In this document: positions 45,258 to 59,236 of the stretch, piece by piece
Position numbering within the stretch: the first letter of the stretch is position 1
Layout: each line of letters starts with the position of its first letter
DNA from: Caprimulgus europaeus
Lineage: Eukaryota; Chordata; Aves; Caprimulgiformes; Caprimulgidae
NCBI GenBank assembly: GCA_907165065.1
Contig: OU015524.1
Coordinates: 992,001-1,056,000 of the forward strand
Reading direction: 5' to 3'
DNA length: 64,000 nucleotides
Notes under the pieces: model-generated
What the model was told of the DNA's origin: nothing
Databases searched by the model: none
The model's input: the letters and a program-made list of their open reading frames with translations, nothing else
Made by a program: the position numbers and the translations under genes

Positions 45258-48200
45258 TAAATTATCTTATAATACCTTGAAAAATGGCCTGTTTGAAGAA
45301 CTTCACTTTCCTCTGATCACGTGTCAATAAAATTTTCATGATAAAGGTTGTCATTATACCAAAATAGTATAGCACTGAAAGGCTATCAGATAAAAGACAT
45401 GTTTTCTTTTGAAGTCTTACAAGTATTCCTAAGTCTGTTATGGTGCAGGATTTTTATCATAAATAGGTTAGTCAGAAAGAATGACTAAAAATAAAATACC
45501 AGAAATAAATATGATGAGCTAACCTTAGAAAGGAAGCTGTAGGACGTGTGAGAAGAGTCCCTGGAGCTGGGTTGTACCTGTAGGTAGGTGTGCTGAGCAC
45601 TTGCTGTGATCATTTGTGAGAGCTGCCACTGTCAGAGCTGCAGGGTTTTACCCATTTTTATAGACATTGTTATCTGTGTGTCGCCCTGAGCTCTCATCCA
45701 CAGGGGCTGGAAAGCAGTTGCCATTTCGGTCCTCTCCAATGTCCTACAGCAGGGCTGAACTGTCCTGTGTTTTTTACATGTTCCTGTTTAGAGTTGCTTC
45801 TTTTTCTACTCTGGAAATCCATCACTCTCATAAAACTCCAGTTACAGCTGCATTTACTTACTGTGGGGCTTGCTTTTACGGCTCTTCCAAACCTGTATTA
45901 CCTTTTACAAACCTGCAACATATATCTCCGTGTTCATTCTTGTTCTTATTTTTGCCCTATGGGTCATATTGCTTACTTATCCAGTGCTGTCAGACCCTGA
46001 ATAGCTTTTCTTTATTTATTCCTTTCTTACATTGTTGTGTTTTGTGTTATCTCTAACCTAAAATTCCTTGTCATTTACGATGAAAACTTGCAAAATGCAA
46101 ACAGTTTACTTAGAGGATTAGGGTTGATGTGAAGGATTAATGCAGAGCTAAGGAATCTCCCTGCAAGATATTTGGATCAAATCCAGCCTGCACAAGTTAC
46201 CACAAGTTGTAGTGAGCAGGGAGAATGTACATTTGTGTTTGTTTGGGGGATTTTTGTGTATAGTCACTTAAATCTTGGAATGGTTTTATTGCAGTCAGAT
46301 TGGTAAGGTTTTGGGGCTGAAGCACTACAGTTATTTTATTTCAGCACGCGCATCGAAGTGCATTTTACAACTGGTGCCTGTGCATTCAGGGAAAAGGCAC
46401 TTGGAGCTGAAGTTTGAACAAGAAGTTAATGTATGAAGTACAAATGTCTGTCTGCATGTCCAGCCAGGAAGGGGAAACGATGCCCCAGGGCTTTTGTCCT
46501 AGCAGTCAGCACACAAATAGAGAATTTGTTTGTGATCCATTTGTGGAACTGAACTACTTCATTCCCAACCTTTTTGAATATTGTTGAAAAGATGATAGTT
46601 GAGGCATCACATCCTGCTTAGAGGTTCTCTGTGGAAAAGCTAACCAGAGTGAAAATCCACAAAGGCACGTGTAAGATCATTGCCTGTGCACTGTCCTCTT
46701 ATACCCAGCAGCGCTGGCTGGAGAGGTGAGAACTCCTGTGAGTAGCTGGGAACTGAGTAGCTCAGAGTGCCTGAGAAGCCTTCTCTCTGGGCCTGAGGAG
46801 GCTGGGTGGTGTGGGAAAGTGGTGTGGGTTCCTCAAAGCTAATTTGCAGCTGAAAAGGTAGTCTCAAGTTCCTTGTGTTAAGCAGTCCTTTCCCCCAGAC
46901 ACTAGTACTAAATAGTACATTTAATGCTGAGTACCAAGTGCTGGGGTAGTTTCAGATGGAATACTCCAAGGATTAGAGCTCAAGGATTAAACTCATTTGC
47001 TGGGCTAGTTGTAGAGCAGCCTGTAGTGCCAGTGTCTTTGTCTGTTGATCCAAATCTTTGATATAAAAGTGAAAAAAAAAAGAGCTTCAAAGCGATCAGG
47101 ACCTCAGCTCATATGCTCTACATTAAATTTGTTCTAATTTCCTGTCATGTTTTTTGTAGCTTTGTAATCCTCCTTATTGTAAGATTAAGGTAGGCTTATG
47201 GGGCTGTGCTACAGAGGCAGGTACCTGAATTTGCCCCAAGAAGAGCTGGTGAATGCAGTCAAGACTGCTCCGTTGTGCTGGCTGGAGTGTGTTGAGGATC
47301 CGACCCAACTTTGGTATTTGGTGGTGATGCTCAAGTAGGCTTTGGTGGCTTTTGCTCTGCCTTGTAATTTTTTTGCAGCATAATAAAAAGCCCTTTAGAA
47401 CATTACTACATAGATTAATATAGAAAGTGCTTGTGATACTTTTGTACACAGGGAGTTTAATACTTGGATGCGAGAGCAAATTGATTGCAGGCAATCCTGT
47501 GCTTGAGTACCCAGGAGTGAAAGGAATGATTACAGTAACCTCTGGGATTTCTTCTCAGAAGTGGTTCCTGAAAACACCCACACCCACAAAGTACTGGGCA
47601 CAACAGAGTATTGTTTCCTTCTGATGTGGAATCACAGAAACATATTTTACTTTGGGAGGTGGGAGGGGTTGAGGGGGAGAGGAAACTCAAGAGACATTAA
47701 TGTTTAATGTTTTTAATTTTGTAAAATGAACAACAAAAAAGGATATGGTTTGTGAGTGCCTCTGAGATTGTTTAAACTCTGGCAGCTTGCTGTCAGATGA
47801 GATGCTGAAAGCTAGGAAGGAAGAAACTGAGGGGCATACTGGGTAGACTGCTGCTGTCTCACCTTTGGCACCCCAGTCTGATGGAAGAGTGATATAAGGG
47901 TGAAACAAATTTGGCATGCATTGCTGTGGTCTCCACCAAATGACTTGCACCACCTTGAATTGTATCAGAAGGGACCCTGAATGGCAGGCAGGCAGGTGTA
48001 GCACTCTCACTTGTGGAGGGGTCTAGCTGTTTGAGAGCTCATTTTCCAGGCCAGCCCCTGGGATAAAGACTACATTAGTTGTGCCTTTGCTTCCCTTACC
48101 CTTTCCAGATTGCCCTCTTTTGCCCTGAGAGGGAACACGTCCCTGGCTGAGGGCCTCCAGGCAGACAATTCAGCACCTCTCAGTGATGGGGAGTAATTCC

Positions 48201-51200
48201 CAAGGGACCTTAACACCTGCTCAGCTCTACCAAGGGTGCATTAACCCCTGGTAAGTGCTGAAGAGGGTGACTCAGGTGCCACAGGTTAGACCAGTGTCTG
48301 TACATACGCTGCACAAAGGTGCTCAGGAAACACCACTCCTTTTCTGGGGCAGAATCTGAAGCTTTGGGGTGCGGGAGAGTGGCAGGGAATTGCAAGAGGA
48401 AAATAAATTCAGAAAAAAAAATAACTCTGGAATCTTACAGTTAGTTTATTTCAATAAAATATTTAAAGATAGGCCTCTGGTATTTTAAAATAGTAAATAG
48501 ATAATATCAGGTATTTTAGCATGCTGTAATATAAAAGCAAAGCAAGAAAAGATGAGAATTACTGATCTTAACAGAATTAAACAGTTTTACCTTTTGAAAG
48601 TGTGGCATTGAAGCGTTTATTGTGAAGCTGAAATTTTGGCAGAAAAGAAGAAATCTGCTGATATTTCTTATTCCTCTTTGAGGCTGACTGATTGCTTTAA
48701 TTTGTAGGGTGTATGTGCTTAAAGTGCTCAGGTTGGTAGTATCCATCTGGTGTGTACAACTCTCAGTGGTCAGGGCATTATAATACTGTGCCTCACTGGA
48801 GATTTTCCTGGAAGGGGATATAGGAGCTGCTCCAGCACAGCTCTGACACCGGTGAGACTGTGGTAAAGGAACAGATGTTACTGTAGGTGAATAATAATCT
48901 GCTGTTATGGGGGCGGGGGGGTGAGCACACTACAAATGAACAACACTGAGCTCGTTTAGGTGTGTGCTGGTTTATACTGCGCCTTCATTTGTGCCATCTC
49001 TTCTAGGAGCTGCCTTTGTCAGTGTTTCTGATGTGGTGGAGCCCAGAACCAAGATCAAGGACCCCTGTAAGTCATTAAAACCTGCAGGAGACGCGGGAGG
49101 AGAGGAGCCTGTCTGTTTGCAGCTATCTGCTCTGTGGAGGAGACCAGGCTTCCCAGTGACGAGCTTCCTGTGAGCTGGGAGTCTGTAGCTTGGTGAGCCC
49201 CTGACCCATTTACTCCCCAGAAACTGTGTGAATGTGAAAGATTTACACTAGTATGGCTCAGACCATACTCACTTCTCCACATCCCTCCCCTTTTGCTCTG
49301 TGCCCCACGTTTGGGTCCAGGAGTTGCTGGGACAGCCATTCCTGGGAGACAGTGGGGTGCAGCCAGTATTCATCAGCCAGGAGAGACTGATACAGGAATT
49401 CATGTTATTCCTCTAGCAAGTGCCCGGGAACATAGAGAGGATGAAGTCATGCTGGTATTTGTTCTCCAGTGGGAAAGGATGGAGAGACTCCAGAATGTTG
49501 CCTAGAATAATGTGGGGAATATTCAGTGTAAAAAACTTACGTTATTTCTCTTTTCATGGTTACTGACTGTACTGTTTTTTTTCTCCCACGAGTAAGTGGG
49601 AAAGCACCAGGCTTATTACCTGCACAGTTGCCCAATGCAGGAAAAGTGCTGTCCCCAGCTGGGCCAAAACCAGCTTGCAGGAATAAAGATGTTTCCTTGT
49701 TTTCTCATGCAAGTTCAGCCACACCAGTATCTCCAGTCTCTGTACTGGTTGACTGTTGAAGATGCTTTCATTTTATTTAGAATATCTAGGTAACCTACAC
49801 TGACTGCTGCTCACTGCAGCATCACTGAAGAGCTACTGTGTGTTAGGACAGGCCTTAACATAGAGGTATAAGTTTTTCAAGCAACAGGAGAAGAGCTTAG
49901 ATCCATAGAAGTGGAGTTTTAAAAAATTCACCATGTTCCTATGAATAAGCTTAGTTCTAACTTTTTTAATTTAGAGAAAAACCTCTTCACCAATTGAAAT
50001 TTTATGGCACCATTCAAGTTGGTCTCACTTGCCATGCAGATTCTGAATGGCAGTGCAGGTCAGAAGCAGACCTGGACTTCTCAATATGAGGGTGGCTGGT
50101 ATTCAGCTGCTGCAGTGAGAGGCAACTTAGGAGGAAATGGTAGAATAGGTTAGAAATCTGGAGTTGGGTTTTGATTTGAAACTGTATGTCAAGTACCTTT
50201 CAAACTATATTTTAAAGTGAAGCAAAAGATGGGACCAAAAGGAACTCGTTGTCAGCAACCATCAGACCTAACCATTAGACTGCTCTGTTCAGTTTACAGG
50301 CATGTACTAGCGTGTTACACTGCTGCTCTGCGCTGTCAACAAGCCAGCTGAACACCAAAGTGCTGTAATCCTGTTTCTACTTCTTCAGCCACTTTGCCAC
50401 TGAAGTTCTTAAGAGCTTTACATCCCATCAGCCATGTCACCATTCCTGCAGCATGAACTCCAGGTACTGAGCACTGCACAGCTTACCACACGGGTACTAG
50501 CTGCCTCTTCTGAGTAGGATGTTGGAAGGTGAATCAGAGCATGACCAAAAATAGAGGATAAGCCTTGAGAAGTCCAGCTTATTGCCAGGCTCTTTTCCTT
50601 TTGAACTGACAGCTCTGAAGGGAAAAAGAAACTGGTGTAGACAGGAAAAGCCTATAGCAGTGGCTCTGTTCAAGGTGTGTGACAGATGGAATTTCTTCCA
50701 CTCAGCAGCTGAGCGATGGCAGAGGTCTCCAGGAGAAAGGAGATCTTTCCCAGGCTGAAGAGGCTGGTTCCATCTCTCCTGCACTTTCCAGGAGACATTA
50801 TGAGGCTTTTCAGTCCAGACAGCTCCCATTTAGGTAAACACTTTTGTTTCCTAGCTTTGGATGGTGCATTGCCTTTCCTGAGTGAAAATCCACCCATGAA
50901 ATGCTTTCAGACCTATGGATCTTCCCCAAAGGACACTACAAGCGCTCCTCATTTGTCTGCCCTGGTTTCCCTTCCTGCAATAGCCTGTTCAGATCTCCAG
51001 ACTGAATCTCATATATACAGAGCAGAGTTAGGGCACAAATACTTTCTGCTGATTTAACAAGCCCCTTGTTGTTGTTTTAGCCTAATCATGCTGTTTTGAT
51101 GGGTTTACCTTGCAAGGGGCCCTATGTCGCGTTTTCCTCGTGGCCAGCTAAGCTTGCTTTGCTCTCCACTGATGTCCTGTATTTAGTGTTTTGACTTTAC

Positions 51201-51479
51201 TTGACCCTGACACTGTGTAGGGGGAGGAGGAGGAGGAGAAAATGTATGGCTGATGGCTAATCCTATGCATTGCTCAGAGACTGCATCCACTCTAGCAACC
51301 TTTTTTCATGGTAATATTTTTTGTTAGCAATAAAAGGATTAATTCTAGAAATCAAGCTCTTTGATTATGATAAGCATAATAAATATCTCAGACAAATTGC
51401 TATCCTTTTAAGAATATTAGTAAACGAAGACCTTTGCTCTCCTTGGCTAGGCTGGAGTCTGCTGGTACACGCGCTCATA

Positions 51480-51800
51480 CCATCTGCACCGCACTGTGCT
51501 AATACAGCTCCTTGTTGTCTGCCCTTCCTGGGAATGCATTATAGAGATTGCAGCTGGTTCAGAATGCAGCTGCCAGGGTCACGACTCACACTAAGATTAA
51601 TCATTACGCCTGGGTTAGCTTCATTACTTCGACTACCCATTACATTTAGCAGAGATTATGAGATGTTGCTTTTAACTTACAAGGCTTGGACTAACACCTA
51701 CTCACCTCAGCAACATGCTTTTATGGTATGTTTCTCTTGGTACATCTCCTAGAGCAGCAGAGAGTCTCTCTAGATGCTGTGCTTTCAGCTCAAGGAGAAA
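51480..51800 (+). mobile_element. L2-clade LINE relic, end of reverse transcriptase ORF
   Basis: The plus strand keeps, across frameshifts, the signature of the RT C-terminal region in L2/Rex-type LINEs: a CNSLLSGLP-like stretch near 51495-51535, LVQNAAARV at about 51555-51582, ITPGLASLLRLPI (pattern ITPVLxSLHWLPI) at about 51601-51640, YEMLLLTYKAWT (pattern FKxLLLTYKAL) near 51658-51695, and an SLRSSDAVL-like stretch near 51755-51790. The long open frame across here is a chance join of these pieces. This is a family distinct from CR1 and very old in birds. Confidence 0.75.
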
Positions 51801-54213
51801 ACCTTCCAGCATTATGTGTATGAAGTGGCTTGGTGTGGGATTCTCACATCTCTGGGGTCACTCCTCTGATGGGGACTGATTTCTTCCCAGTGCATACTGT
51901 CAATGCAGAACTTCTTGCCACAGAAAACAGTATGACGAAGAGGAGGATGAAAACATCATCACCACTCCATTCATAATTAGCTTTGCAATTTACCTAGTTC
52001 TCTGGATTTACTGCCAGGTATTTTAGGTGATAGCCATCCAAATAAATGTGGTTTCCCAGGAAGGCAAGAGCTAGTGCGAGTACTTCCACTGCACATGCAG
52101 CTACGGTCATGAAACAATATGACATTTCCCAACAGAAGCCTACAACATAAATTCAGCTAATGGAAATGAACAAGAGTCTAACTCTACTACATTCCCTGAA
52201 GCTGGGCCTCTGAGGTCTTCTCAAGCATAAAGGGGAAAAAAGCCAAATGTGCAGAAGACGTTTGAAGGACAATTGACTAAATGTGCCTGTGGTATTCCAC
52301 ATCAGAGCTATGAAGAGGAAACTTGAGGTTACCTTTTTTATGTACATATGGTTTAGGTTCCTGCCCCTAGGGTTGTGGCAAAAGCTAGTGTTGCTAAAGA
52401 AAACCTGATTGCTCATGTGTAGGGTAAAAAGTAAGAAAGAAATTATTTAAATTATTTTGTGTTGTAATTACTTTATAATGTTGTACAGACTTCTACCTCA
52501 CCAAGCTGCTCATTCCTGATTACAGTGGGAAAAAATATCACTATATCAGAGAGCCCGAGGGTCTGACAGCTACTGAGTGAAAAAACAGCCTTGTTTAAGG
52601 GGAGAAACAAATTGTCAGAAATTTCATTTGGCAGAGTATGGAGGGGTAGGGCTTGTTTCTCTAGTGAAAAAAGTTCTGCTTTCTACTGGGCATCACAGCC
52701 AGAGGTTAGTTGCTTGCCAGTTTTTGGGAGAAGGTCAGACTTCCTAAAAAGTGTCTGGTAGCAATGGGCTGGCTTTATCTTGCATCAAAATTAAGCACTC
52801 AGCTGAGGTGCTTAAGCCAGGACCCCGCTTGCTCTTGGCAGCCTCTTCTGTCAATGATAAGAGAGACCCTTCCTCCTGAGGGCAGCTGTGCCAGCAGGTG
52901 TGTTCAGCCATACTCTGCAGGTGTCTGTTCCTCATCACTGATTTTGAGGTTTAGAAAAGAAGCACCTCAGGTTGGCAGCTAAGGCTGAGCCAGAGGAATC
53001 CAGCTTGCAAGGTAAATATAGTTCAGACCTAGGAAAATCATGCATAGCAAAATGAGACCTGGGTTGGGTTCTCCTGATTAAGCACTTGAAAACTACCAGG
53101 TCTCATCTGCTCGGCTGAAGGCAGTTGGTGCAGAGTGTAGAACAAGTGGAGTAGCAGTGCTTTGCCCCTGTAAGGGGACACGCTGTATGCTCTGTGCAAA
53201 AAGAGGAGACCTCATGCTAAAGCCAAGAAGAGTCCTTTCAGCTAGCCAGGAGAGCAATCAGGGCTCACCTGTGGGGCTGCTTCGCCTGGAGGGTGGGGCC
53301 CTAGGATCCAATCCGGCATCAGGGTAAGCTACAAAACCTGGGGAGGGACTGCCAGGTGTCTGAGATCTTGTCTGGGCAGGGACTGGTCTCTGTAGCCTAC
53401 CTCAGGGTCAACTCAAATCCGAAGTGCAGGAGAGGAAAGAGCACTTTCCGTGGGTGAGTGTGTAATGGGGCTCTGCTCCCTCAGGGGTTCTCAAATACTT
53501 GTTGGCAAGCAAAGGATAGCACTTGGGAGAACAGGGTCAAGAGCTGTGCTACCAGCCTGCTTGTTGGAGGTGGATGTTGTCTTGCCTGAGTTCTGCAATT
53601 CAAGCTGTGGTGGTTGGGTGGTAGATGTAGTGACTTGGGTCCTTTCTACATCCTGTATGCTATTATCTTAAATTAAATTGTTGTGGTTTTATTTTTTAAA
53701 GGTTTCAGAATGATTTTGTTGTGCATGACTAACACTTAGTCATACGTTTTTGGGATCTGAATTGTGCAGTAAGTGGCTCCAATAAGGACAGCAGGGCTCT
53801 TTGATGTAACAACTTCAGAAATGCTAAAGACTCTTTCATGCAATGCATCTGTTTGGGTTTTTTTTGCAAATTCATTGCTCTCTTCAGTTTCAGTCCTTAC
53901 AATGTTTCCTGTGTTTCTAGGTGCCCAGTAGTTCTCTAGTTTCACTGTCTTGACCACTGTGTCTTACGCAGTGATGTAAAAGCATCTTTTGCTTTCAAAG
54001 CAAACCCATCCTCCTTCAGGATACTGCAGGGATGCTCCCATTACAGTCCCATCCATGCAGCCTTATTTTCCAGTGGCTCACTTCAGCCCTAACCTCTGAT
54101 GCCTGGGTTTCTCTTTCTGTGTTTAGCAGAAGATGCTTCAATTGAACCTCTCCTTCCTGAAGAAATGGTAGTGTGCAGGGTTCATACCAGTTGTTTTAGA
54201 AGCTTATAGATAA

Positions 54214-54235
54214 ATATATATATGTGTGTGTGTAT
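54214..54235. repeat. Compound AT/GT microsatellite
   Basis: ATATATATATGTGTGTGTGT run. Confidence 0.85.
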
Positions 54236-55547
54236 AGGAGGTTTAAGGGTGGGATGATGTGCAGTTGTTAATCTCCACAGAGACATGCATTAGGTGTTGA
54301 GCCCCAGCACAGAGGTGAGGAGCAATGAGCAGTCACTTAGCCTGGTGCCTGCGGGATGGATGTGTGGCAGGAGGCCAGGCTGCAGCTCCACTCTCTGTCA
54401 GCAGATTTCCATGGGATGAGTCTTGCTCTACTCCAGGCTCCTCTGAGATCTGCCTGTAAACCTGGAATTTATACAGTTGGGTGTTTCTGGGTTCTGTTAA
54501 GCTTCTGCACCTGAAGAATATATTGGTGATAACCCAGGCTCCTTCTGTCTATTTGAACCTCCTTTCTATAGCTGAGGAAGATCCTTTTCTCTTTGACTGC
54601 ATGTTACTTTTACATGTTATTTACCATCCAGCTATTGTGCAGTCATAAATTAATAAAGCAACAGCTTTGCATGCAGCCAAGAAGCTGTGCACTTTGGCTT
54701 CTTTTAATGTGATCATGTTGGAGTCAGAATAAAGGATGATGTTTATTAGATAATGTTTCTTTAAATCCCTGAAGATTCAGATTTTCAGCTCAGTCCCCAC
54801 CAGACCTCTTTATTGGTCACTTACATGCAATAGCCTAGTTGCACCCATGACTTGGAGATGTCTGTATTCAAGTGACCTAAATTGCATTAAGGGCAGGAGG
54901 AATAGGGGGAGGGAAGGTTTGGGGGATGGTGGGAACCAGCCTGTCTGAAAACTCAACAAAATGCAGTTCTCCTTCCTGGAGAAATTCATTCAGAATCAGA
55001 CTTGTTTGAGAAATTCCCAAAATATAAAGGAATAGATCAATTTAGGCAGGAAAGGCTGTTCGTGTAGCAGTTAAGAATCCTTAACTGGTGGTTAGAAGTA
55101 AAATTGGTTAGGTGGGCAGAAGTAAAAATGCAATTAGGGGTGTGGAGGCAGCAGAGGCTTTGCAGTGAGATGTGTCCTGCTGTATGATCCAGTGAGCCAA
55201 CCTAGTGGCTGCAGCGATAGAAAGTTTGCACATGGGTGAGAGAATCTTCTGGAAGTGATGGTCCCATTAGCAAAGTGATGTGCCTTTATTAACGTGATGC
55301 AGCTGCAATAATCTTAATGGAGCAATCTAGTGTTCTTCCCAAAGGGAGATCTTGTCTCATTTATTAATTGTCTTCTGGTAGTTAGAGTTCATCTGATCTT
55401 GGGTAAGCGTGCAGGCTGCGAGTTTTGACGCGGCAGATAGGGAGCGGGTTTAGTACGGGATGCTGGTAGCTGTGTTCTCAGCGAGGGCTTGTTCTCATTG
55501 ACTTGACTTGCTCTGTATTTCTGGCTGACTCAAATACTGGCTGTGTA

Positions 55548-55609
55548 AATACTTGCTTTGCATCGTAGCCTGAGTTAGTCACCTGTTCCTAGCGTGCAAA
55601 GCAAGTGTT
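55548..55609. repeat. Inverted repeat, 15-bp arms, 32-bp loop
   Basis: AATACTTGCTTTGCA (55548-55562) pairs with TGCAAAGCAAGTGTT (55595-55609), 14 of 15 bases. Arms contain a perfect 12-bp match. It could be a folded RNA stem or duplicated factor sites; no transcript evidence is visible. Confidence 0.7.
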
Positions 55610-58350
55610 GTCTCCTTTCAAGCGCTGACAAGCGGCATTTAGATGTACCACTGTCAGGATACATGAGAGAGATCGGGCTGCTGTGCACCTCTGGTGCTTC
55701 TTCTGGCTGGAAAGTGAGGTAATGATTAACGGAGAAAGCGAAGCGGGTGCAGTTGTGTAGAGTTCCCTCCTTGAACCTTGAGAAGGTGCTAATACTGACT
55801 GCAGTAATCAGATGTTTTCCTCTGACCTGTACAATCTAGCTATGCTTTTTTTTTTTAGCAGAAAAGAGTGTAGTGGGAATAGGATTTCTCATTTCCCTCC
55901 TGACACCTGGTTAGGAAACAAAAGAACGCCTGCCACCCCTGATTACATGGGAAACACAGGCTGTTCTGTATGTTACACAGTTTAAGTGAAGCTTGTTGGG
56001 GAAAAAAATCAGCCAGCCAAACAAAAATCTCCAGCTCTGTTGGGTGGCATGTAGTAAAACCACAGTGGCTTCGTTCTAGTGGGGACAGGCTGTGTTGCCT
56101 GGAGAGTGGTTTGAGGAGGAGGCCTCCTATGCCTGTGCAAGTCATGTGGGGCCAAGGCACACCGGAGAGACGAGTGGAGAACGTTCATGTCTTGTGCACT
56201 GATAGATGAGCCATCTCTCCTTGGTGTGATTTCTGCCCTTACCGTAGTCAGGGGAGGCACCTTAGGGATGCAGTGACTTGAGAGGTGTAGGACTGCAGGC
56301 TCTGAATCCCCCCCTGTCAGTTACAGAGGTATTTGGGCTTTGAATCTTGATTTCCTCCCACTGTCCCCCCTAGCCTCACCCCCCTCCAGCGTGGGATCTG
56401 AATCCCCATAGCAGAGGGCAGGATACTACCCTGCTAATTCTCTGGAGTAAGGCACAGCACAGCCCCTGCTGGGGAGCTGAGTGAATGGCTCATGCCCTAA
56501 AGCAAAGTCTATAGTGCTTAGGGAACAGAGTGCAGTTTTTGCTTTTTTCTTTGCTGCTGGAATAAATTATTGTGCCGGAGTGCCGTGGGTTGGACTTGTC
56601 CCTAGATGGGCATCACCAGTAATGTGCATTTAGCAAATAATATTATTAAGTTGAAAAGATGCCTCTTGCAAATTTTATGGGTTTGCAACAGATGGAAAAT
56701 AACAGCATTTGAGGACTTCTAATATATTGTTTTTTCAAGATGAAGCCCAGTGATGCTTGCCTCTCTGCATCCTTCAGCATGGCTTTTGTAGGTTGTACGA
56801 TGCTGCCATTTAGCCATATGGGCCTGTTAAATTTTCTAACAGAGCCTAATATGCAGCACCCATGGGGTGAAAAAATCCAAGAGAAAAATAAAATGTCTCT
56901 GTCCCTAATATCCATTTATAGAGTAAAAGACTAGAATGCTAGCACATGTATTTATGTGCCTGATACAATACCTGTAGGTCCATGTACAATATCCAGTGTA
57001 AACATAAGGTGTTCTCAAGTTGTATTTACAACCTCCTGTGTGAAGTTAACTTCCTGCCAGAAATTTCTGCCAGACCAAAATGTGGTGTGAGATCCAAGGG
57101 GGATAGACCCAAGCCTACAGAAATTGTAGGTCGTGAGTAAAAGCACCTTTTTTTCTCCATAGACTTAGGTGGCAGGACTTGTGCTGCACAGCACAAGAAG
57201 TGAAGCTGGGAAGCTAAGCTGGAGGGACTGTTGCAGAGCAAAGGCTGACAGCATTGACAGCTTTGTTGCTGATGCTGTAGGAATTGTTAGTTGTGGAGGA
57301 CAGAATTTGTGGGTTCAGGACTGTCTTCTTTTGCCCAAATGAAGAAAGAAGAAATTGGAAGTCTTGCAAAGTAATAGTTTATTTCTTTCCTTAGAGACAC
57401 AGAAGATGTTAAAGTTTCTGTGAAGTGTATTGATGGTGTTCCTCGGTGCTCTGAGGCAGAGTATATAATCATCACTGTGTAAAGGAAAAAATAATAATCT
57501 GAAACATCTTTAACTGTTAGGAGAAAGGATGAGAAAGAAGTTTGTGCTGTTGTTCCCCATCTATATAGTTACCATAAGTAGAATTTGGATAGAAGCTGGC
57601 TTAGGTCCAGGTTGCAGCAGAATTAAGTACTTATTCCTCCACAGAAAACTGCTTTTGAAAGAAGCAATGCTGGCATTCAGAGTTGAGCAGAAGTTCTATT
57701 TCTTTTGCTGACATTGCATGCAAGCATTTCTTTCCCTTTCTTGCTCCTCCCTGCCCCCCCAAATTTGGTATCCCATGACAGAAGGGGTGAAGTAGCTTAC
57801 TTCACTTGGCAGCAAAATTACATTAGTCTCTTGAACTTCCAAATGTTGCTTCATTTTTGTCCTGGAAATTAATACTGTTTTGGTTTTTGTTTTTTTCCCC
57901 TCGTTTCCTTTATTTTAATGAGCCTGCCTTTACCTGGATTTTGAAGTCTTTACAATGATGAACTGGAGCAGCTCATGCAAAAAAGTTAATGGGAAAAAGA
58001 AGTAATAGAAAATTTTAAACTATCATATTTCTGCAAAGTGGCCTTTTGTGATACTTACACTACCGTTCTCGCAAGAAGAAGCAGTTAAGTTGCTTAAGAG
58101 GTTTCAGACTGGCTGGCTGATCAATATCAAGTATTAGTAATGCTATATTAGCAAAGACCTGGGCTATACACCCAGGCCTTATTACCATGATGTCCATTTA
58201 TTGATACTAACACTTGATCATATACAACAAATTATTTTGGAGTTATTTTTGATGGATGTTGTTCATACGTGTTATATGACTTGATCTTGCAAACCTTTAC
58301 TCATGAGGGTAGTCAATTGTCTTCAAAGATTTGCAAGAATGGCCCATATG

Positions 58351-58426
58351 CAGTACAACCTCGATTATCCAAATGTCAGGGGAGACATTGAATAAGTTCA
58401 TATAATCGACATTCTGAATAATGAGG
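58351..58426. mobile_element. Possible pogo/Tigger-type MITE remnant
   Basis: CAGTACAACCTCGATTATCC begins like the terminal repeat of Tigger-type transposons (CAGT then a CGATTATCCGAA core). A partly complementary copy follows at about 58409-58427 (GACATTCTGAATAATGAGG, about 13 of 19 bases inverted-match). No transposase sequence is seen. Confidence 0.4.
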
Positions 58427-59219
58427 AAATTTTCAGTGCAATTAATAGATGTCAGGGGACATGACCATCTTTCAGATGACAGGGAGTTTTCAGAAAATTC
58501 AGATTTTGATAGCTGAGTTCCTAATGTACGTGCTACTGGCAGACTGAAATTGCAGGACATCTGCAATGTGCCTGTATATTCCTTAGCAGCCCTTCCTGAG
58601 GAATCAGCCAGAGTTCTATTTACTGTGCTGTTGGTGGCGTGGGTCAGACTGTCACAAGTGTTTAGCTTAGTGTTGCAGTAACTCTGCTATTAAGAGTTGG
58701 ATTCCAGGAATGCAGTGTTACATCTGAGGTAAAATATTATTTAGAAATCAGTGTCAACTTTGTAATATGGTTTTAAGAAAAAAATAATCCCATAAAAACA
58801 TGAAAGTAAATAAAGTTTAAGGGAGGAAACTCCTGGAGGGAATAAAAGAGGAAGAGAGAAATGCAGACTCTTTTGTACCAACGTGGAAATCCCTGAGGGA
58901 GCATCAGTTTGTGTCAGAATGACTCTATTTCAACTTGGAGTTGGTCAGTCAGTGCTAATCCAAAGCCACAATTCCTGATTTCAGACTCGGGTTTGTCTCT
59001 GCGCAGCCAACAGAAGGTGCTGCGGTGGGAGGCACTGACTTCCTTCCTCCCCAGATGGCTGCACACGAGCACCCAGGGATGCATATGGCTCTGCTGGCTC
59101 CCTGGGCAGAGAGCAGGGATGGTGGCTCGGGTTGCCTGTCCTCAGGGCCACACAGCCACCGCGTCATCAGTTTGAGCTCCAACCAGCGGCGCGGCCTTGC
59201 GAGCTTCTCTGACGCTCCG

Positions 59220-59236
59220 CAGCAGCAGCAGCAGCA
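59220..59236. repeat. CAG trinucleotide repeat (five units)
   Basis: A short CAG run. Open frames through it on both strands show no family signal. Confidence 0.8.

Larger units (their letters stand above)
37428..51479. other. Intergenic; includes an AT-rich block at about 38150-41090
   Basis: No coding exon recognised. The 38150-41090 part is long, AT-rich, nearly free of recognised repeats, and full of TAAT, TTTATG and TGACA-type motifs. This is the look of a long-range enhancer region. 41300-41700 is locally GC-rich without gene signals. Confidence 0.6.

Noticed and set aside
51321-51752. 143-codon plus-strand open frame as a gene
   Set aside because: It runs through the L2-type LINE relic and mixes its reading frames; the first part is unrelated AT-rich sequence.
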